Of a stretch of DNA of 64,000 nt, positions 16,217-26,295 are shown piece by piece. The stretch covers positions 62,001-126,000 of the forward strand of contig JAOAIJ010000015.1 of NCBI GenBank assembly GCA_026414765.1, in the 5' to 3' direction. The stretch's first letter is position 1. Each line of letters begins with the position of its first letter. The notes under the pieces were generated by a model. It saw only the letters and a list, made by a program, of their open reading frames with translations, searched no databases and was not told the origin of the DNA. The stretch comes from Clostridia bacterium (lineage in GTDB: Bacteria > Bacillota > Clostridia > Acetivibrionales > DSM-27016). Both the position numbers and the translations under genes were made by a program.

Positions 16217-16711
16217 TTGTCTTTGAATATAGTTTTGGTAGAACCGGAAATTCCACAGAATACAGGTAATATTGTAAGAACATGTGCTGCTATAGGAGCT
16301 TCACTGCATCTGGTGAAACCATTGGGGTTTTCGGTAGATGACAGGTATTTGAAACGTGCAGGCCTGGATTACTGGAATGAGGTTGGAATACAATATTATG
16401 ACAGCTTTATGGAGCTAAAAAGGAAATATGCGGATAGCAGCTTTTATTATGCTACCACTAAAGCTGTTAACACATATGCAGATGTAAAGTATCCCGAAAA
16501 CTGCTTCATAGTATTTGGCAAGGAAACCGCAGGGCTCCCGGAAGAACTTCTGAAAGAGAATAAGGAATGGTGCATGCGAATACCTATGAAAGAAGGAATA
16601 CGGTCACTGAACCTGGCAAATTCAGTAGCGATTGTAGCATATGAAATATTAAGGCAAAGAGATTTTTACGGGCTTATGGAAGAAGGGAAGCTGACGAGGT
16701 ATGATTGGTGA
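16217..16711 (+). CDS. trmL: tRNA (cytidine/uridine-2'-O)-methyltransferase TrmL, SPOUT family
   Basis: The 164-residue protein has the SPOUT knot motifs: the start LVEPEIPQNTGNIVRTCAA, the centre FGKETAGLPEELL, and the end MKEGIRSLNLANSVAIVAYE. This matches TrmL (CspR/YibK), which methylates the ribose of the wobble base 34 in certain leucine tRNAs using S-adenosylmethionine. The TTG start lies 8 bases after AGGAGG. It is followed by about 160 bases with no clear feature before the peptidase gene. Confidence 0.93.
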   Translation: MSLNIVLVEPEIPQNTGNIVRTCAAIGASLHLVKPLGFSVDDRYLKRAGLDYWNEVGIQYYDSFMELKRKYADSSFYYATTKAVNTYADVKYPENCFIVFGKETAGLPEELLKENKEWCMRIPMKEGIRSLNLANSVAIVAYEILRQRDFYGLMEEGKLTRYDW

Positions 16712-16874
16712 CTTGCGGTTTATTGATCTGAATCCTATGAATAAAATTAATCCGGTTGTAAATATATACTCTTATGAGACTGATAATCTGTATGGTTTGA
16801 GCAGACTAATTTAGAGGCAGTACCCGTAAACGGTTTTGATTTCCGGTTTCTGCTATTATGGGGTGGTGTTTTTT

Positions 16875-17990
16875 ATGATTAATAAAGACAGGATGGTTAA
16901 TGAATTTATTGAACTTGTCAGAATTGACAGTATAAGTTTGCAGGAAAGGAAGATGGCGGATGTTTTGAAACAAAAAATAGCCGCTATGGGGATCGAGACT
17001 TTTGAAGATAGTGCAGGTGACAGGGTTGGTGGTAATTCGGGAAATATCCTGTTCACAGTAAAAGGCAGTAAGGATGTTCCTGCAATATTATTAACTGCAC
17101 ATATGGATACTGTAGCTCCGGGCAAGGGCAAAAAACCTGTAATTGAAGGCGATATAATAAAAACTGACGGAACTACCATACTGGGGGGCGACGATGCTGC
17201 GGGTATTGAATGTATTCTTGAAGCACTAAGGGTTATCAGGGAAAAACACTATCCCCACGGTGATATACAGGTTGTTTTTACTATTGCCGAAGAGATAGGA
17301 CTTCTTGGGGCAAAAAACTTGGATTATAGTAAAATATATGCAAAATACGGGTTTGTTCTTGACAGCGACGGAAGTATAGGAACTGTAGCAGTCAGGGCTC
17401 CATCACAGCATAAAATAAATGTGACGGTGAAGGGAAAGGCTGCTCATGCCGGAATGGAACCAGAGAAGGGAATAAGTGCAGTACAGATTGCAGCGGATGC
17501 AATCTGCAGAATGAAACTTGGGAGAATAGATGAAGAGACAACTGCAAATATAGGAATCATAAGTGGCGGGACAGCGACTAATATTGTGTGTGACAGGATA
17601 GAAATCAAAGCTGAAGCAAGAAGCCGGAACCAGAAAAAGCTTGAAGAGCAAACAGAACATATGAAAAAGTGCTTTACTGAGGCAGCAGCAAGGTTTGGAG
17701 GTAGTGTGGATTTTAAGTCCGAATTGGAATATCCTGCATATTCGATAAATCAAAACAGCAGTATAGTAAAAATTTTACAGAAAGCCGCTGAAGGAGCAGG
17801 TGTTAAGCTGCTGCTTGAGTCTACAGGCGGAGGAAGCGATACCAACATAATCAATGGAAAAGGAATAGAAGCTGTTGATATAAGTGTGGGAATGGATAAA
17901 GTCCATAGTGTCGAAGAGCAGATAAGAATCAGTGATATGGTTAAAGCGGCAGAGTTTCTGGTAAATATAATCAAAGCAGTTGAGAGTTGA
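16875..17990 (+). CDS. M20 family metallopeptidase, PepT-like
   Basis: The 371-residue protein has the M20 zinc sites. HMDTV supplies the first ligand and the nearby Asp. GGDDAAG supplies the bridging Asp, AEEIGLLGA the general base and Glu pair, and VLDSDG a further ligand. The dimerisation domain shows KAAHAGMEPEKGISAVQIAA. It resembles peptidase T and related PepT-like tripeptidases or amidohydrolases; the true substrate is not certain. The ATG at 16875 has GGGGTGGTG upstream; an upstream start at 16836 lacks one. The phosphofructokinase gene begins 24 bases after its stop. Confidence 0.85.
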   Translation: MINKDRMVNEFIELVRIDSISLQERKMADVLKQKIAAMGIETFEDSAGDRVGGNSGNILFTVKGSKDVPAILLTAHMDTVAPGKGKKPVIEGDIIKTDGTTILGGDDAAGIECILEALRVIREKHYPHGDIQVVFTIAEEIGLLGAKNLDYSKIYAKYGFVLDSDGSIGTVAVRAPSQHKINVTVKGKAAHAGMEPEKGISAVQIAADAICRMKLGRIDEETTANIGIISGGTATNIVCDRIEIKAEARSRNQKKLEEQTEHMKKCFTEAAARFGGSVDFKSELEYPAYSINQNSSIVKILQKAAEGAGVKLLLESTGGGSDTNIINGKGIEAVDISVGMDKVHSVEEQIRISDMVKAAEFLVNIIKAVES

Positions 17991-18014
17991 GAATGTAAAT
18001 TACAGGAGGATTCT

Positions 18015-19100
18015 ATGATTAAACGTATAGGTGTTTTGACAGGCGGTGGGGATTGCCCCGGGTTGAATGCTGTACTAAGAGCGGTTGTTAAAACTGCTAT
18101 GGTTAAGTATGGCTATGATGTTATAGGGTTTAAAGACGGGTATAGAGGGTTGGTTGTAAATAACTTTGTTACTTTTAAACCGGGTGATGTTTCCGGTATT
18201 CTTGATAAAGGCGGCACCATTCTTGGTACGTCTAACAGGGATAATCCCTTTAATTTCAAGATTGAGAGAGAAGGAAAAGCAGAGTATAAGGACATGTCCG
18301 AAAGAGTTGTCAATAACATCAACATGCTCGACATAGACTGTATGGTGCTGATAGGCGGTGACGGTACGCTCACCAGTGCAAGAGATTTTGCAAGAAAGGG
18401 TGTTAAGGTTGTAGGCGTCCCTAAAACGATAGACAATGATCTTTCCGCTACCGACACAACCTTTGGTTTTATGACAGCAGTAGAAACCGCTACTGAGGCA
18501 ATAGACAAGCTTCACTCGACAGCAGAATCCCATCACAGGGTGATGATACTTGAAGTGATGGGAAGGTATGCAGGCTGGATTGCTCTTGAATCAGGAATAG
18601 CCGGAGGCGCTGATGTAATTCTTATTCCTGAAATACCATATGATATAAACAAGGTAGCTCAAAAAGTGATGGAAAGAAGGAATGCAGGGAAGAATTTCAG
18701 TATAATAGTGGTGGCTGAAGGTGCAAAGTCAATAGATGGCGATGTGGTAGTAAGCAAGATATTAAAAGACAGTCCTGACCCTATAAGGCTTGGGGGTATA
18801 GGAAACAGAGTGGCTGAAGAAATAGAGAAACTTACAAATATTGAAACAAGGGTTACGGTGCTTGGACACCTGCAGAGGGGCGGCAGACCTATACCGTATG
18901 ATAGGATTTTGTCTACGCGCTATGGTGTAGAAGCAGTTGAGCTTGTAAACAGGGAAGAGTTTGGGAAAATGGTAAGCCTTCAGGGTAATGCCATAACCTC
19001 GGTATCTCTTGAGGAAGCTGTAGGAAAGCTTAAGACGGTAGATCCTGAAGGAGAACTGGTGAGGATAGCTAAAAGTCTGGGGGTTGGATTTGGGGATTGA
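18015..19100 (+). CDS. pfkA: 6-phosphofructokinase (phosphoryl donor uncertain)
   Basis: The 361-residue enzyme phosphorylates fructose 6-phosphate in glycolysis. It shows GVLTGGGDCPGLNAV at the N-terminus, the substrate loop PKTIDNDL with the catalytic base region TDTTFGF, and EVMGRYAGWIAL. Two positions sort donors in this family. The residue after GGD (G117 here, in GGDGT) is Gly, typical of ATP enzymes. The residue before TIDND (K137 here) is Lys, typical of pyrophosphate enzymes, while ATP types have Gly. So it is a mixed type, and the donor cannot be called from sequence. The ATG has AGGAGG upstream. The DUF2156 gene follows at once. Confidence 0.9.
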   Translation: MIKRIGVLTGGGDCPGLNAVLRAVVKTAMVKYGYDVIGFKDGYRGLVVNNFVTFKPGDVSGILDKGGTILGTSNRDNPFNFKIEREGKAEYKDMSERVVNNINMLDIDCMVLIGGDGTLTSARDFARKGVKVVGVPKTIDNDLSATDTTFGFMTAVETATEAIDKLHSTAESHHRVMILEVMGRYAGWIALESGIAGGADVILIPEIPYDINKVAQKVMERRNAGKNFSIIVVAEGAKSIDGDVVVSKILKDSPDPIRLGGIGNRVAEEIEKLTNIETRVTVLGHLQRGGRPIPYDRILSTRYGVEAVELVNREEFGKMVSLQGNAITSVSLEEAVGKLKTVDPEGELVRIAKSLGVGFGD

Positions 19101-19101
19101 G

Positions 19102-20001
19102 ATGATAAATTTTTCTGAAATAACTATTGAGGATAAGGCTTTATTTGATAAGTATTTGAGACCGCATAATCCACAGGTTTCAGAAATGACATTTACTAAT
19201 TTTTTCATGTGGAGGAATTTCTATAAATTCAGATACGCTGAGATTAACGGCCTTTTATGTGTAATTGCAGTGCCTGAAGGAAAGAATCCCTTTTGCTTTG
19301 TGCCCTTCGGAAAGCCTGAAAAGGCTGTGTTTACAGAAGTGTTCCTAAAACTGAAGACATACTTTCAAATTAATGGCTGGAAGCTGAGATTTGAGAGAAT
19401 GGATGAAATACAATCCGGGTATTTCAGGGAGTACCTGGGTTTTACTGATGAATATATAGTTAAAGACACTGATAATTCCGATTATGTCTATTTTGCGGAA
19501 AACCTCATCAATCTGAGAGGAAAGAAGTTTGACGGCAAACGGAACCATATAAACAAGTTTAAAAAGATGTACAACTATGAATATGTAATGTTGAGCAGTG
19601 AAAATACAGGAGAATGCAGCAAAATAATGGATAAATGGTGTTTGGAAAGGAGCTGCGAAGAGCATAAGGATTTTTATTGCGAAAAGAAGGCTAATATGGA
19701 ACTGCTTAATAATTTTACCGCATTAAGTTGCAAAGGTGCGTTAATAAAAGTAAATGGAGAATTTGAGGCTTTTACAGTAGGGGAAATGCTGAATGAGGAT
19801 ACTGCTGTAATCCATATAGAAAAGGCAAACGGGAGTATCAACGGTTTGTATACGTTTATAAACCAGCAGTTCTGCGAGCGTGAATGGCGGGAAGCAGCCT
19901 TTATTAACAGGGAACAGGACCTCGGTATTGAAGGCCTCAGGAAAGCCAAGCTTTCCTACCATCCGGCCAAGATGATAAATAAATACAAGCTCATATTATA
20001 A
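19102..20001 (+). CDS. DUF2156 (phosphatidylglycerol lysyltransferase-like acyltransferase) protein
   Basis: The 299-residue protein fits the DUF2156 pattern of tandem GNAT-like folds, with EMTFTNFFMWRNFYKFRY near the start, KKFDGKRNHINKFKKMY in the middle, and NREQDLGIEGLRKAKLSYHP at the end. Relatives join aminoacyl or acyl groups to lipids or other acceptors; the real reaction is unknown for this soluble form. The ATG at 19102 sits 1 base after the phosphofructokinase stop, and a GGGGATTG ribosome binding site overlaps the end of pfkA, so the two are co-translated. It has no membrane segments, unlike full-length MprF. Confidence 0.82.
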   Translation: MINFSEITIEDKALFDKYLRPHNPQVSEMTFTNFFMWRNFYKFRYAEINGLLCVIAVPEGKNPFCFVPFGKPEKAVFTEVFLKLKTYFQINGWKLRFERMDEIQSGYFREYLGFTDEYIVKDTDNSDYVYFAENLINLRGKKFDGKRNHINKFKKMYNYEYVMLSSENTGECSKIMDKWCLERSCEEHKDFYCEKKANMELLNNFTALSCKGALIKVNGEFEAFTVGEMLNEDTAVIHIEKANGSINGLYTFINQQFCEREWREAAFINREQDLGIEGLRKAKLSYHPAKMINKYKLIL

Positions 20002-20148
20002 TTTTGAATACGCCTGTGAAATCTGCAGTCGGTATGCTGAAATTTTTTACACATATATGTTCTGGAGTTTGCCATTGTAAATGTATTGCATTAAAATTTC
20101 GAATGCTTTAAAAATATATGTACATAATAATATTGTTGTACTAGTGAT

Positions 20149-20191
20149 ACTTTGTTAAAAAATTAATTATTTTTTACCAGTACTATTGAAA
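20149..20191 (+). promoter_or_regulatory. Conserved upstream element of gap with Rex-like operator
   Basis: The block holds ACTTTGTTAAAAAAT and, 33 bases from its first base, ACTATTGAAA. Both strings recur at the same spacing upstream of pgk-tpi (23976). Inside it, 20152-20169 reads TTGTTAA-AAAA-TTAATTA, which agrees with the Rex operator TTGTTAA-N4-TTAACAA in 12 of 14 positions. A TTGTTG-like -35 box lies 17 bases before the TAAAAA at 20156. The rest of the 370-base gap before gap is AT-rich with no gene seen. Confidence 0.5.
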
Positions 20192-20306
20192 AAAAAGATG
20201 AAATATAATAAAATATTTTTGGCTTGGAAGAATTTCTAACCAGAATTAGTTTTTCATGCTAATAAGCCTGCAAGTATTATAATACAATATGGATTTATTA
20301 CTTTAA

Positions 20307-21380
<1,074 letters not shown>

Positions 21381-21394
21381 GCATAGTGCTTTTT

Positions 21395-21428
21395 AAAATG
21401 TCCGGTATTTTTTACCGGACATTTTTTT
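21395..21428 (+). terminator. Terminator after gap
   Basis: AAAATGTCCGGTA and TACCGGACATTTT form a strong stem with a short T loop, followed by a T run. Confidence 0.9.
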
Positions 21429-21494
21429 ATCCGGATATTCATGCCATTAAAGTGGCAGACCCAACTTTGTTCCATAGTTCTATAAATTTTTGAG

Positions 21495-23111
21495 GTGATT
21501 CTTATTAGGGTTGTTCTGGTACTCATTCTATCCGTTTTGTTAACCGGTTTTAGCACATACAAACAGGGTATTTCCGTTGATTTCACTACGGTTCGTACTG
21601 CACAGGCCGCGGAATCAGTAGATATTTTGATTAGTGCCATAGGTGACTGTGTTTTGGGAAATGATTACAGGGCTTCGTATCAGGGCTCTTTTGATGGTGT
21701 GTTTGCTAAAAATAGAGGTGACTACAGCTACTTCTTCAGAAGCGTATACAGTGTTTTATCCAAGGATGATCTGACAATAGCAAATTTGGAAACGCCGCTT
21801 ACATTGCAAAAAGAAAGAATTGCAAAAAATGATGTAAAAGATAGTTTTTGGTTTAAAGGCAGCCCCCATTATGTAAATATTTTAAAACAAGGCAGTATAG
21901 AGGCAGTAAACCTGGCAAACAATCATACTTTTGACTATAAGGAGATAGGGTACAGCGAGACCCGGAAGTACCTGGGCAAAGGGGGAATAGGGTATTTCGG
22001 CTATTCACATAGCTATATAAAAACCGTAAAAGGAATAAAAGTCGGAATGGTAGGATTCAACCAGCTTGGCAGTATTGAGCAAGGGGTTGACTATGGTGCT
22101 CTGAAAAAAAATATTGAGGAAACTATCAGGAATGTGAAAAAAGAAAGCAATCTTGTAATTGCAAGTTTCCACTGGGGTAAGGAAAATAGTTATGATATTG
22201 ATGAGACTCAAAGGGAATTAGCCCATTTTACAGTCGATTGCGGTGCTGATATGGTCATAGGGCATCATCCGCATGTCGTACAGGCAATTGAAAAATATAA
22301 AAATCGGTACATTGCGTTCAGCCTTGGCAATTTTTGTTTTGGAGGAAATTCTTCTCCCGAAGATTTTGATACATACATACTTCAGCAGAAATTCACTTTT
22401 AATAAGGAAAAAGAGATAAAAAATATTTCAGGGCCAATTGTCATTCCGTGTTCTATCTCTTCTGTATCAGGGGTTAATGATTACAGACCTGTATTGCTAA
22501 AAGGTCCGGATGCAGAAAGAATACTGGAAAAGATACAAAAAGGCTCAAATATTGATATTTTTCCTACAGAGAGAAAAAAAGAGTTTGTGATCCTGAATTC
22601 GTTCATAAAGGATATTGTTATTGATTTGGCGTATGCAAAACAAGATAACTTTACCGGAGAGAAAATATATAAGGATAATACTGCATATCTGAGGAGAGGT
22701 ACGGCTGAGAAATTAAGAAAAGCGAGTGAGCTGCTCCGTGAAAAGGGTTATTTGATAAAAGTCTGGGATGCATACAGACCGCCGTCTTGCCAGAATTTTT
22801 TATGGAGTAAGGCAGTAAACAAAAGTTTTTTTGCTGCACCGGAGAAAGGGTCAAATCATTCCAGGGGGGCATCTGTCGATATTACGATAACTGATATGAA
22901 GGGTAATGAGGTTGATATGCCCAGTAAATTTGACGAAATGTCTGGGAAAGCTACCAGGGGTTACAAATATGCAACAGACAAGCAAAGAGAAAACTCCGTG
23001 ATGCTTGAAAACATCATGGAAAAGTGCGGATTTATCCCCCTTTACCTCGAGTGGTGGCATTTTGATGATTCAGATTGCAGACAGTATGATTTGGTGGATA
23101 GTGTCAGGTGA
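21495..23111 (+). CDS. Secreted CapA-like metallophosphatase fused to a VanX-type D-Ala-D-Ala dipeptidase
   Basis: The 538-residue protein has an N-terminal signal or anchor helix. A CapA/PgsA-like domain (about residues 45-300) follows, with ISAIGDCVLGNDYR, NLANNHTFDY, SFHWG and GHHPHVVQ. The C-terminal domain (about 365-535) matches the M15D dipeptidase VanX: VWDAYRPP, SNHSRGASVDIT with zinc-binding His and Asp, and EWWHF with catalytic Glu and His. All VanX active-site residues are present. A wall-modifying role is likely, but the combination is unusual. Start uncertain: the GTG at 21495 overlaps the best ribosome binding site (GAGGTGA, 21492-21498), so a rare start a few codons later is possible. 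Confidence 0.83.
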   Translation: MILIRVVLVLILSVLLTGFSTYKQGISVDFTTVRTAQAAESVDILISAIGDCVLGNDYRASYQGSFDGVFAKNRGDYSYFFRSVYSVLSKDDLTIANLETPLTLQKERIAKNDVKDSFWFKGSPHYVNILKQGSIEAVNLANNHTFDYKEIGYSETRKYLGKGGIGYFGYSHSYIKTVKGIKVGMVGFNQLGSIEQGVDYGALKKNIEETIRNVKKESNLVIASFHWGKENSYDIDETQRELAHFTVDCGADMVIGHHPHVVQAIEKYKNRYIAFSLGNFCFGGNSSPEDFDTYILQQKFTFNKEKEIKNISGPIVIPCSISSVSGVNDYRPVLLKGPDAERILEKIQKGSNIDIFPTERKKEFVILNSFIKDIVIDLAYAKQDNFTGEKIYKDNTAYLRRGTAEKLRKASELLREKGYLIKVWDAYRPPSCQNFLWSKAVNKSFFAAPEKGSNHSRGASVDITITDMKGNEVDMPSKFDEMSGKATRGYKYATDKQRENSVMLENIMEKCGFIPLYLEWWHFDDSDCRQYDLVDSVR

Positions 23112-23136
23112 AATTATTTTTGAATAATAAGCCGGA

Positions 23137-23511
23137 GTGTTTCATAGTTTATACAAACGTTTTTATTTGTATGGTGAGTCTGAATTGCCAAATATCATAA
23201 ACTGTTTTCTTATAGCTTTTGGGGTCATAGTGGGAGCAAGTGCTTTTGCAGGTATAGCAGCTCTTATAAATGACCAGCCTCCAGTAAAAACTATGACCAA
23301 CCTGGCAGCATCTATAAAGATCTGGGCTGTAGCAGTGGCTCTGGGCGGGACTTTCTCTTCCTTTGAAATAATTGATAAAAGCCTTTTCAGAGGTGAAATA
23401 AAATCCATGATGAAGCAGGCAATATATGTGCTGATGGCTATCCTGGGAGCAAATGCAGGCTGCAGATTTATTAAGCTGATGCAAAGGTGTGGGGAGATAT
23501 GGGGGAAATAG
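23137..23511 (+). CDS. ytrH: Sporulation protein YtrH
   Basis: The 124-residue protein has about three membrane segments and the YtrH pattern. It shows INCFLIAFGVIVGASAFAGI, then KTMTNLAASIKIWAVAVALGGTF, a short basic loop, and an AILGANAGCRFI segment. YtrH is made in the mother cell under sigma E in Bacillus and is needed for normal spores. The GTG at 23137 is the reported start; a later TTG cannot be excluded. ytrI overlaps its end by 13 bases, as in relatives where the two are paired. Confidence 0.85.
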   Translation: MFHSLYKRFYLYGESELPNIINCFLIAFGVIVGASAFAGIAALINDQPPVKTMTNLAASIKIWAVAVALGGTFSSFEIIDKSLFRGEIKSMMKQAIYVLMAILGANAGCRFIKLMQRCGEIWGK

Positions 23512-23969
23512 ACCGCAGAGCTTCTAAGGCTTTATTTTGCTTTGTTGCGGGAATACTGACGGGGGTAGTCGCGGGTGCTGCACTTGTAATCACACTGATA
23601 GGTTATAGAGTAGACAGCTACCATGAGAGAATCCGGAGTCTGGAAATTGTAATTTATGAAAAAGAGGTTTCTCTGAAAAAACTCAATGAGTCTGTAAATA
23701 AAAGAAAATACTTGCTTAAGGAAATAGAAATCATTCTCCTGTCTGAAGAAGGTGACGAAATTGATTTAAGGTTTCTCGAGAAGACAATAAAAGAGAAATA
23801 TAGTAATTTGTTAGGTAAGGAAGTAAGAAGTATTGATATGGAAATGGTTACTGAAGTCATTGACCGGAGGCTTTTCCGGATAAATGAAAAACTCTTCAAG
23901 CTTAAAGTTAACAGGATACTCCTTTCTGAAGAGATGAAAATATGGGCACAGGTAGAAGTGTTGGAGTAA
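23499..23969 (+). CDS. ytrI: YtrI-like sporulation membrane protein
   Basis: The 156-residue protein has one N-terminal membrane helix (about residues 10-35). A coiled-coil-like charged region follows (VDSYHERIRSLEIVIYEKEVSLKKLN), then a C-terminal domain with SIDMEMVTEVIDRRLFRINE. The layout and pairing with ytrH fit the YtrI family; the sequence itself is only weakly conserved. The ATG at 23499 is chosen because GGGGAG lies just upstream; an earlier GTG at 23487 is less well placed. Likely a mother-cell membrane protein in spore formation (by context). Confidence 0.7.
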   Translation: MGEIDRRASKALFCFVAGILTGVVAGAALVITLIGYRVDSYHERIRSLEIVIYEKEVSLKKLNESVNKRKYLLKEIEIILLSEEGDEIDLRFLEKTIKEKYSNLLGKEVRSIDMEMVTEVIDRRLFRINEKLFKLKVNRILLSEEMKIWAQVEVLE

Positions 23970-23975
23970 CCATAT

Positions 23976-24018
23976 ACTTTGTTAAAAAATAGATAAATTT
24001 TAGCACTGACTATTGAAA
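23976..24018 (+). promoter_or_regulatory. Conserved upstream element of pgk-tpi, twin of the gap element
   Basis: ACTTTGTTAAAAAAT at 23976 and ACTATTGAAA at 24009 repeat two segments from upstream of gap, with the same 33-base offset. A weaker Rex-like palindrome lies at 23979-23996 (TTGTTAA-AAAA-TAGATAA, 11 of 14). The remaining 200 bases before pgk show no gene. Confidence 0.5.
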
Positions 24019-24225
24019 TAAGGAAGAAAAAGATGTAAAATGTAAACGGTTAAAGTGGTGTTAATTTTGGCTTTAGTACATAATCTTTCTATTCATTGAA
24101 AAAAATAACCGTATCAATATTTAGGTGCTTCCATGCATTTGTTGTGCACCATTAACCAGACATAAATGCTTTGCATGCTTAATCAAAATACTACATTATT
24201 AATTAAATACAGGAGAGTGAACAAT

Positions 24226-26172
24226 ATGAGTATGATGAACAAAAAGACGATTGAAGATATCGACGTAAAAGGCAAAAAAGTCATAGTAAGGGTAGATTTT
24301 AACGTTCCACTGGATGAAAACAGAAATATTACTGATGATAAAAGAATAGTTGGTGCATTGCCGACTATCAAATACCTTGTTGACAACGGAGCTAAAACCA
24401 TATTGGTTTCCCATCTAGGAAGACCCAAAAACGGTTTTGAAGATAAATATAGTATGAAGCCTACAGCAGTAAGATTAAGCGAATTACTTGGCAAAGAAGT
24501 TATCATGGCTAAAGACGTTATTGGAGAGGATGCGAAAGCAAAAGCGGCTGCTCTTGAATCAGGCGAAGTACTTATGCTTGAAAATGTAAGGTTCCATAAG
24601 GAAGAAGAAAAGAATGATGCGGCTTTTGCAAAAGAGCTTGCTTCGTTAGCCGAGATTTTCGTAAATGATGCATTTGGTACTGCTCACAGGGCGCATGCTT
24701 CAACTGCAGGCCTGGCAGATTATCTACCGGCAGTATGCGGATTTTTGATTCAGAAAGAACTTCAATTTATGGGAAAAGCTCTTGCAAATCCTGCAAGACC
24801 TTTTGTTGCAATACTTGGTGGAGCTAAGGTTTCCGACAAAATTGCAGTAATAGAAAATCTTATAGATAAAGTTGATACTCTTATAATCGGTGGTGGTATG
24901 GCTTACACTTTCCTTAAGGCAAAGGGGTATAGGATAGGTAACTCAATTTGTGAAAATGATAAATTGGATCTCGCTAAGAGCCTGATGGAAAAGGCTGAGA
25001 AGAAGGGTGTCAATTTGATGCTTCCTATCGGAAGTATTGTTGGTAAAGAGTTTAAAAATGATACAGAGCATAAATATGTTCCTTCCGATGATATGCCGGA
25101 CGAATGGATGGGTATGGATATCGGATCACTGACAATCGAGAAGTTTTCCAAAGAAATAAAGAAGGCTCAGACAATAGTTTGGAACGGACCTATGGGAGTA
25201 TTTGAATTCCCTAACTTTGCGACAGGAACAAAGGAGGTAGCAAGAGCGGTTGCAGAATCAGGTGCTATATCCATAGTTGGTGGCGGAGATTCAGCTGCTG
25301 CTGTTGAACAGTTAGGTTATGCAGATAAGATAACACATATATCGACAGGGGGTGGAGCTTCACTGGAGTTCCTTGAAGGTAAGGAATTGCCAGGTATAGC
25401 GGTATTGATGGATAAAAACAACAGAAAGAAAATAGCTGCAGGAAACTGGAAAATGAACAAAACAGTAAAAGAAGCTGTTGAGTTTGTAGAAGCTTTGAAA
25501 GCAAGAGTTGCAGATGCTGATGCGGAAGTAGTTGTAGGTGTTCCTGCTGTTTGCATACCTGATGTTAAGAAAGCTGTACAAGAGTCAAACATAAAGGTAG
25601 CTGCTCAGAACATGCACTGGGAAGAAAAAGGAGCATTTACCGGAGAAATATCCGGCCCGATGCTTGCTGAACTCGGTGTTGATTATGTAATAATCGGGCA
25701 CTCTGAAAGAAGGCAGTATTTCGGAGAAACAGATGAAACCGTGAATAAAAGGGCTTTAGCTGTATTCAAATACGGAATGACACCTATAGTTTGTGTTGGG
25801 GAATCACTTGCACAGAGAGAACAGGGAGTAACTGCGGACCTTGTAAGATACCAGGTTAAGATTGCTTTGCAAGGAATGAGTGCTGAACAGGTTAAGAATG
25901 TTGTTATAGCTTATGAACCAATCTGGGCTATAGGAACAGGTAAAACTGCTACAAATGAGCAGGCAAATGAAGTTTGTGCGATAATCAGGGAAACTGTAAA
26001 AGGGTTGTATGGTGCAGAAGTTTCTGATGCAACAAGAATTCAGTATGGTGGAAGTGTAACTGCTGCTAATGCAGGAGAACTCTTTAATATGTCCGATATA
26101 GACGGTGGTCTTGTTGGCGGAGCAAGCTTAAAGCTTGATGATTTTGAGAAGATAGCTAAATATAATAAATAA
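24226..26172 (+). CDS. pgk-tpiA: Phosphoglycerate kinase - triosephosphate isomerase fusion
   Basis: One uninterrupted frame encodes 648 residues. Residues 1 to about 395 are phosphoglycerate kinase: [28 protein letters not shown], the hinge with [12 protein letters not shown], and the C-terminal [13 protein letters not shown]. From about residue 403 it is triosephosphate isomerase: [10 protein letters not shown], the electrophile His in IGHSERRQ, catalytic Glu in [12 protein letters not shown], and YGGSVTAAN. Both active sites look intact. The join is direct ([16 protein letters not shown]), with no stop and no clear ribosome binding site for a separate isomerase. Such fusions are known in Thermotoga and some clostridia. 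The ATG at 24226 follows AGGAGAG. Confidence 0.96.
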   Translation: MSMMNKKTIEDIDVKGKKVIVRVDFNVPLDENRNITDDKRIVGALPTIKYLVDNGAKTILVSHLGRPKNGFEDKYSMKPTAVRLSELLGKEVIMAKDVIGEDAKAKAAALESGEVLMLENVRFHKEEEKNDAAFAKELASLAEIFVNDAFGTAHRAHASTAGLADYLPAVCGFLIQKELQFMGKALANPARPFVAILGGAKVSDKIAVIENLIDKVDTLIIGGGMAYTFLKAKGYRIGNSICENDKLDLAKSLMEKAEKKGVNLMLPIGSIVGKEFKNDTEHKYVPSDDMPDEWMGMDIGSLTIEKFSKEIKKAQTIVWNGPMGVFEFPNFATGTKEVARAVAESGAISIVGGGDSAAAVEQLGYADKITHISTGGGASLEFLEGKELPGIAVLMDKNNRKKIAAGNWKMNKTVKEAVEFVEALKARVADADAEVVVGVPAVCIPDVKKAVQESNIKVAAQNMHWEEKGAFTGEISGPMLAELGVDYVIIGHSERRQYFGETDETVNKRALAVFKYGMTPIVCVGESLAQREQGVTADLVRYQVKIALQGMSAEQVKNVVIAYEPIWAIGTGKTATNEQANEVCAIIRETVKGLYGAEVSDATRIQYGGSVTAANAGELFNMSDIDGGLVGGASLKLDDFEKIAKYNK

Positions 26173-26214
26173 TTGATAAATTAGTTGTTTTGCGCCTATA
26201 AGAAATTTTCTCTG

Positions 26215-26245
26215 CAAACCCTCCGGTTTTGAGCTGGGGGGTTTG
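26215..26245 (+). terminator. Terminator after pgk-tpi
   Basis: CAAACCCTCC pairs with GGGGGGTTTG (one G-T pair) around an 11-base loop. No strong T run follows, so it may be leaky. Confidence 0.65.
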
Positions 26246-26295
26246 TCAATTTATAATGGGCACCATGTGTGGGTATAAGAAAGTGGGGAGAAAGA

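Noticed and set aside
25376-25440. Programmed frameshift or internal start at the pgk-tpi junction
   Set aside because: The A-rich stretch is not a canonical slippery heptamer. A minus-one slip would not meet a quick stop, and the only internal ATG (25408) has a site about 20 bases away.
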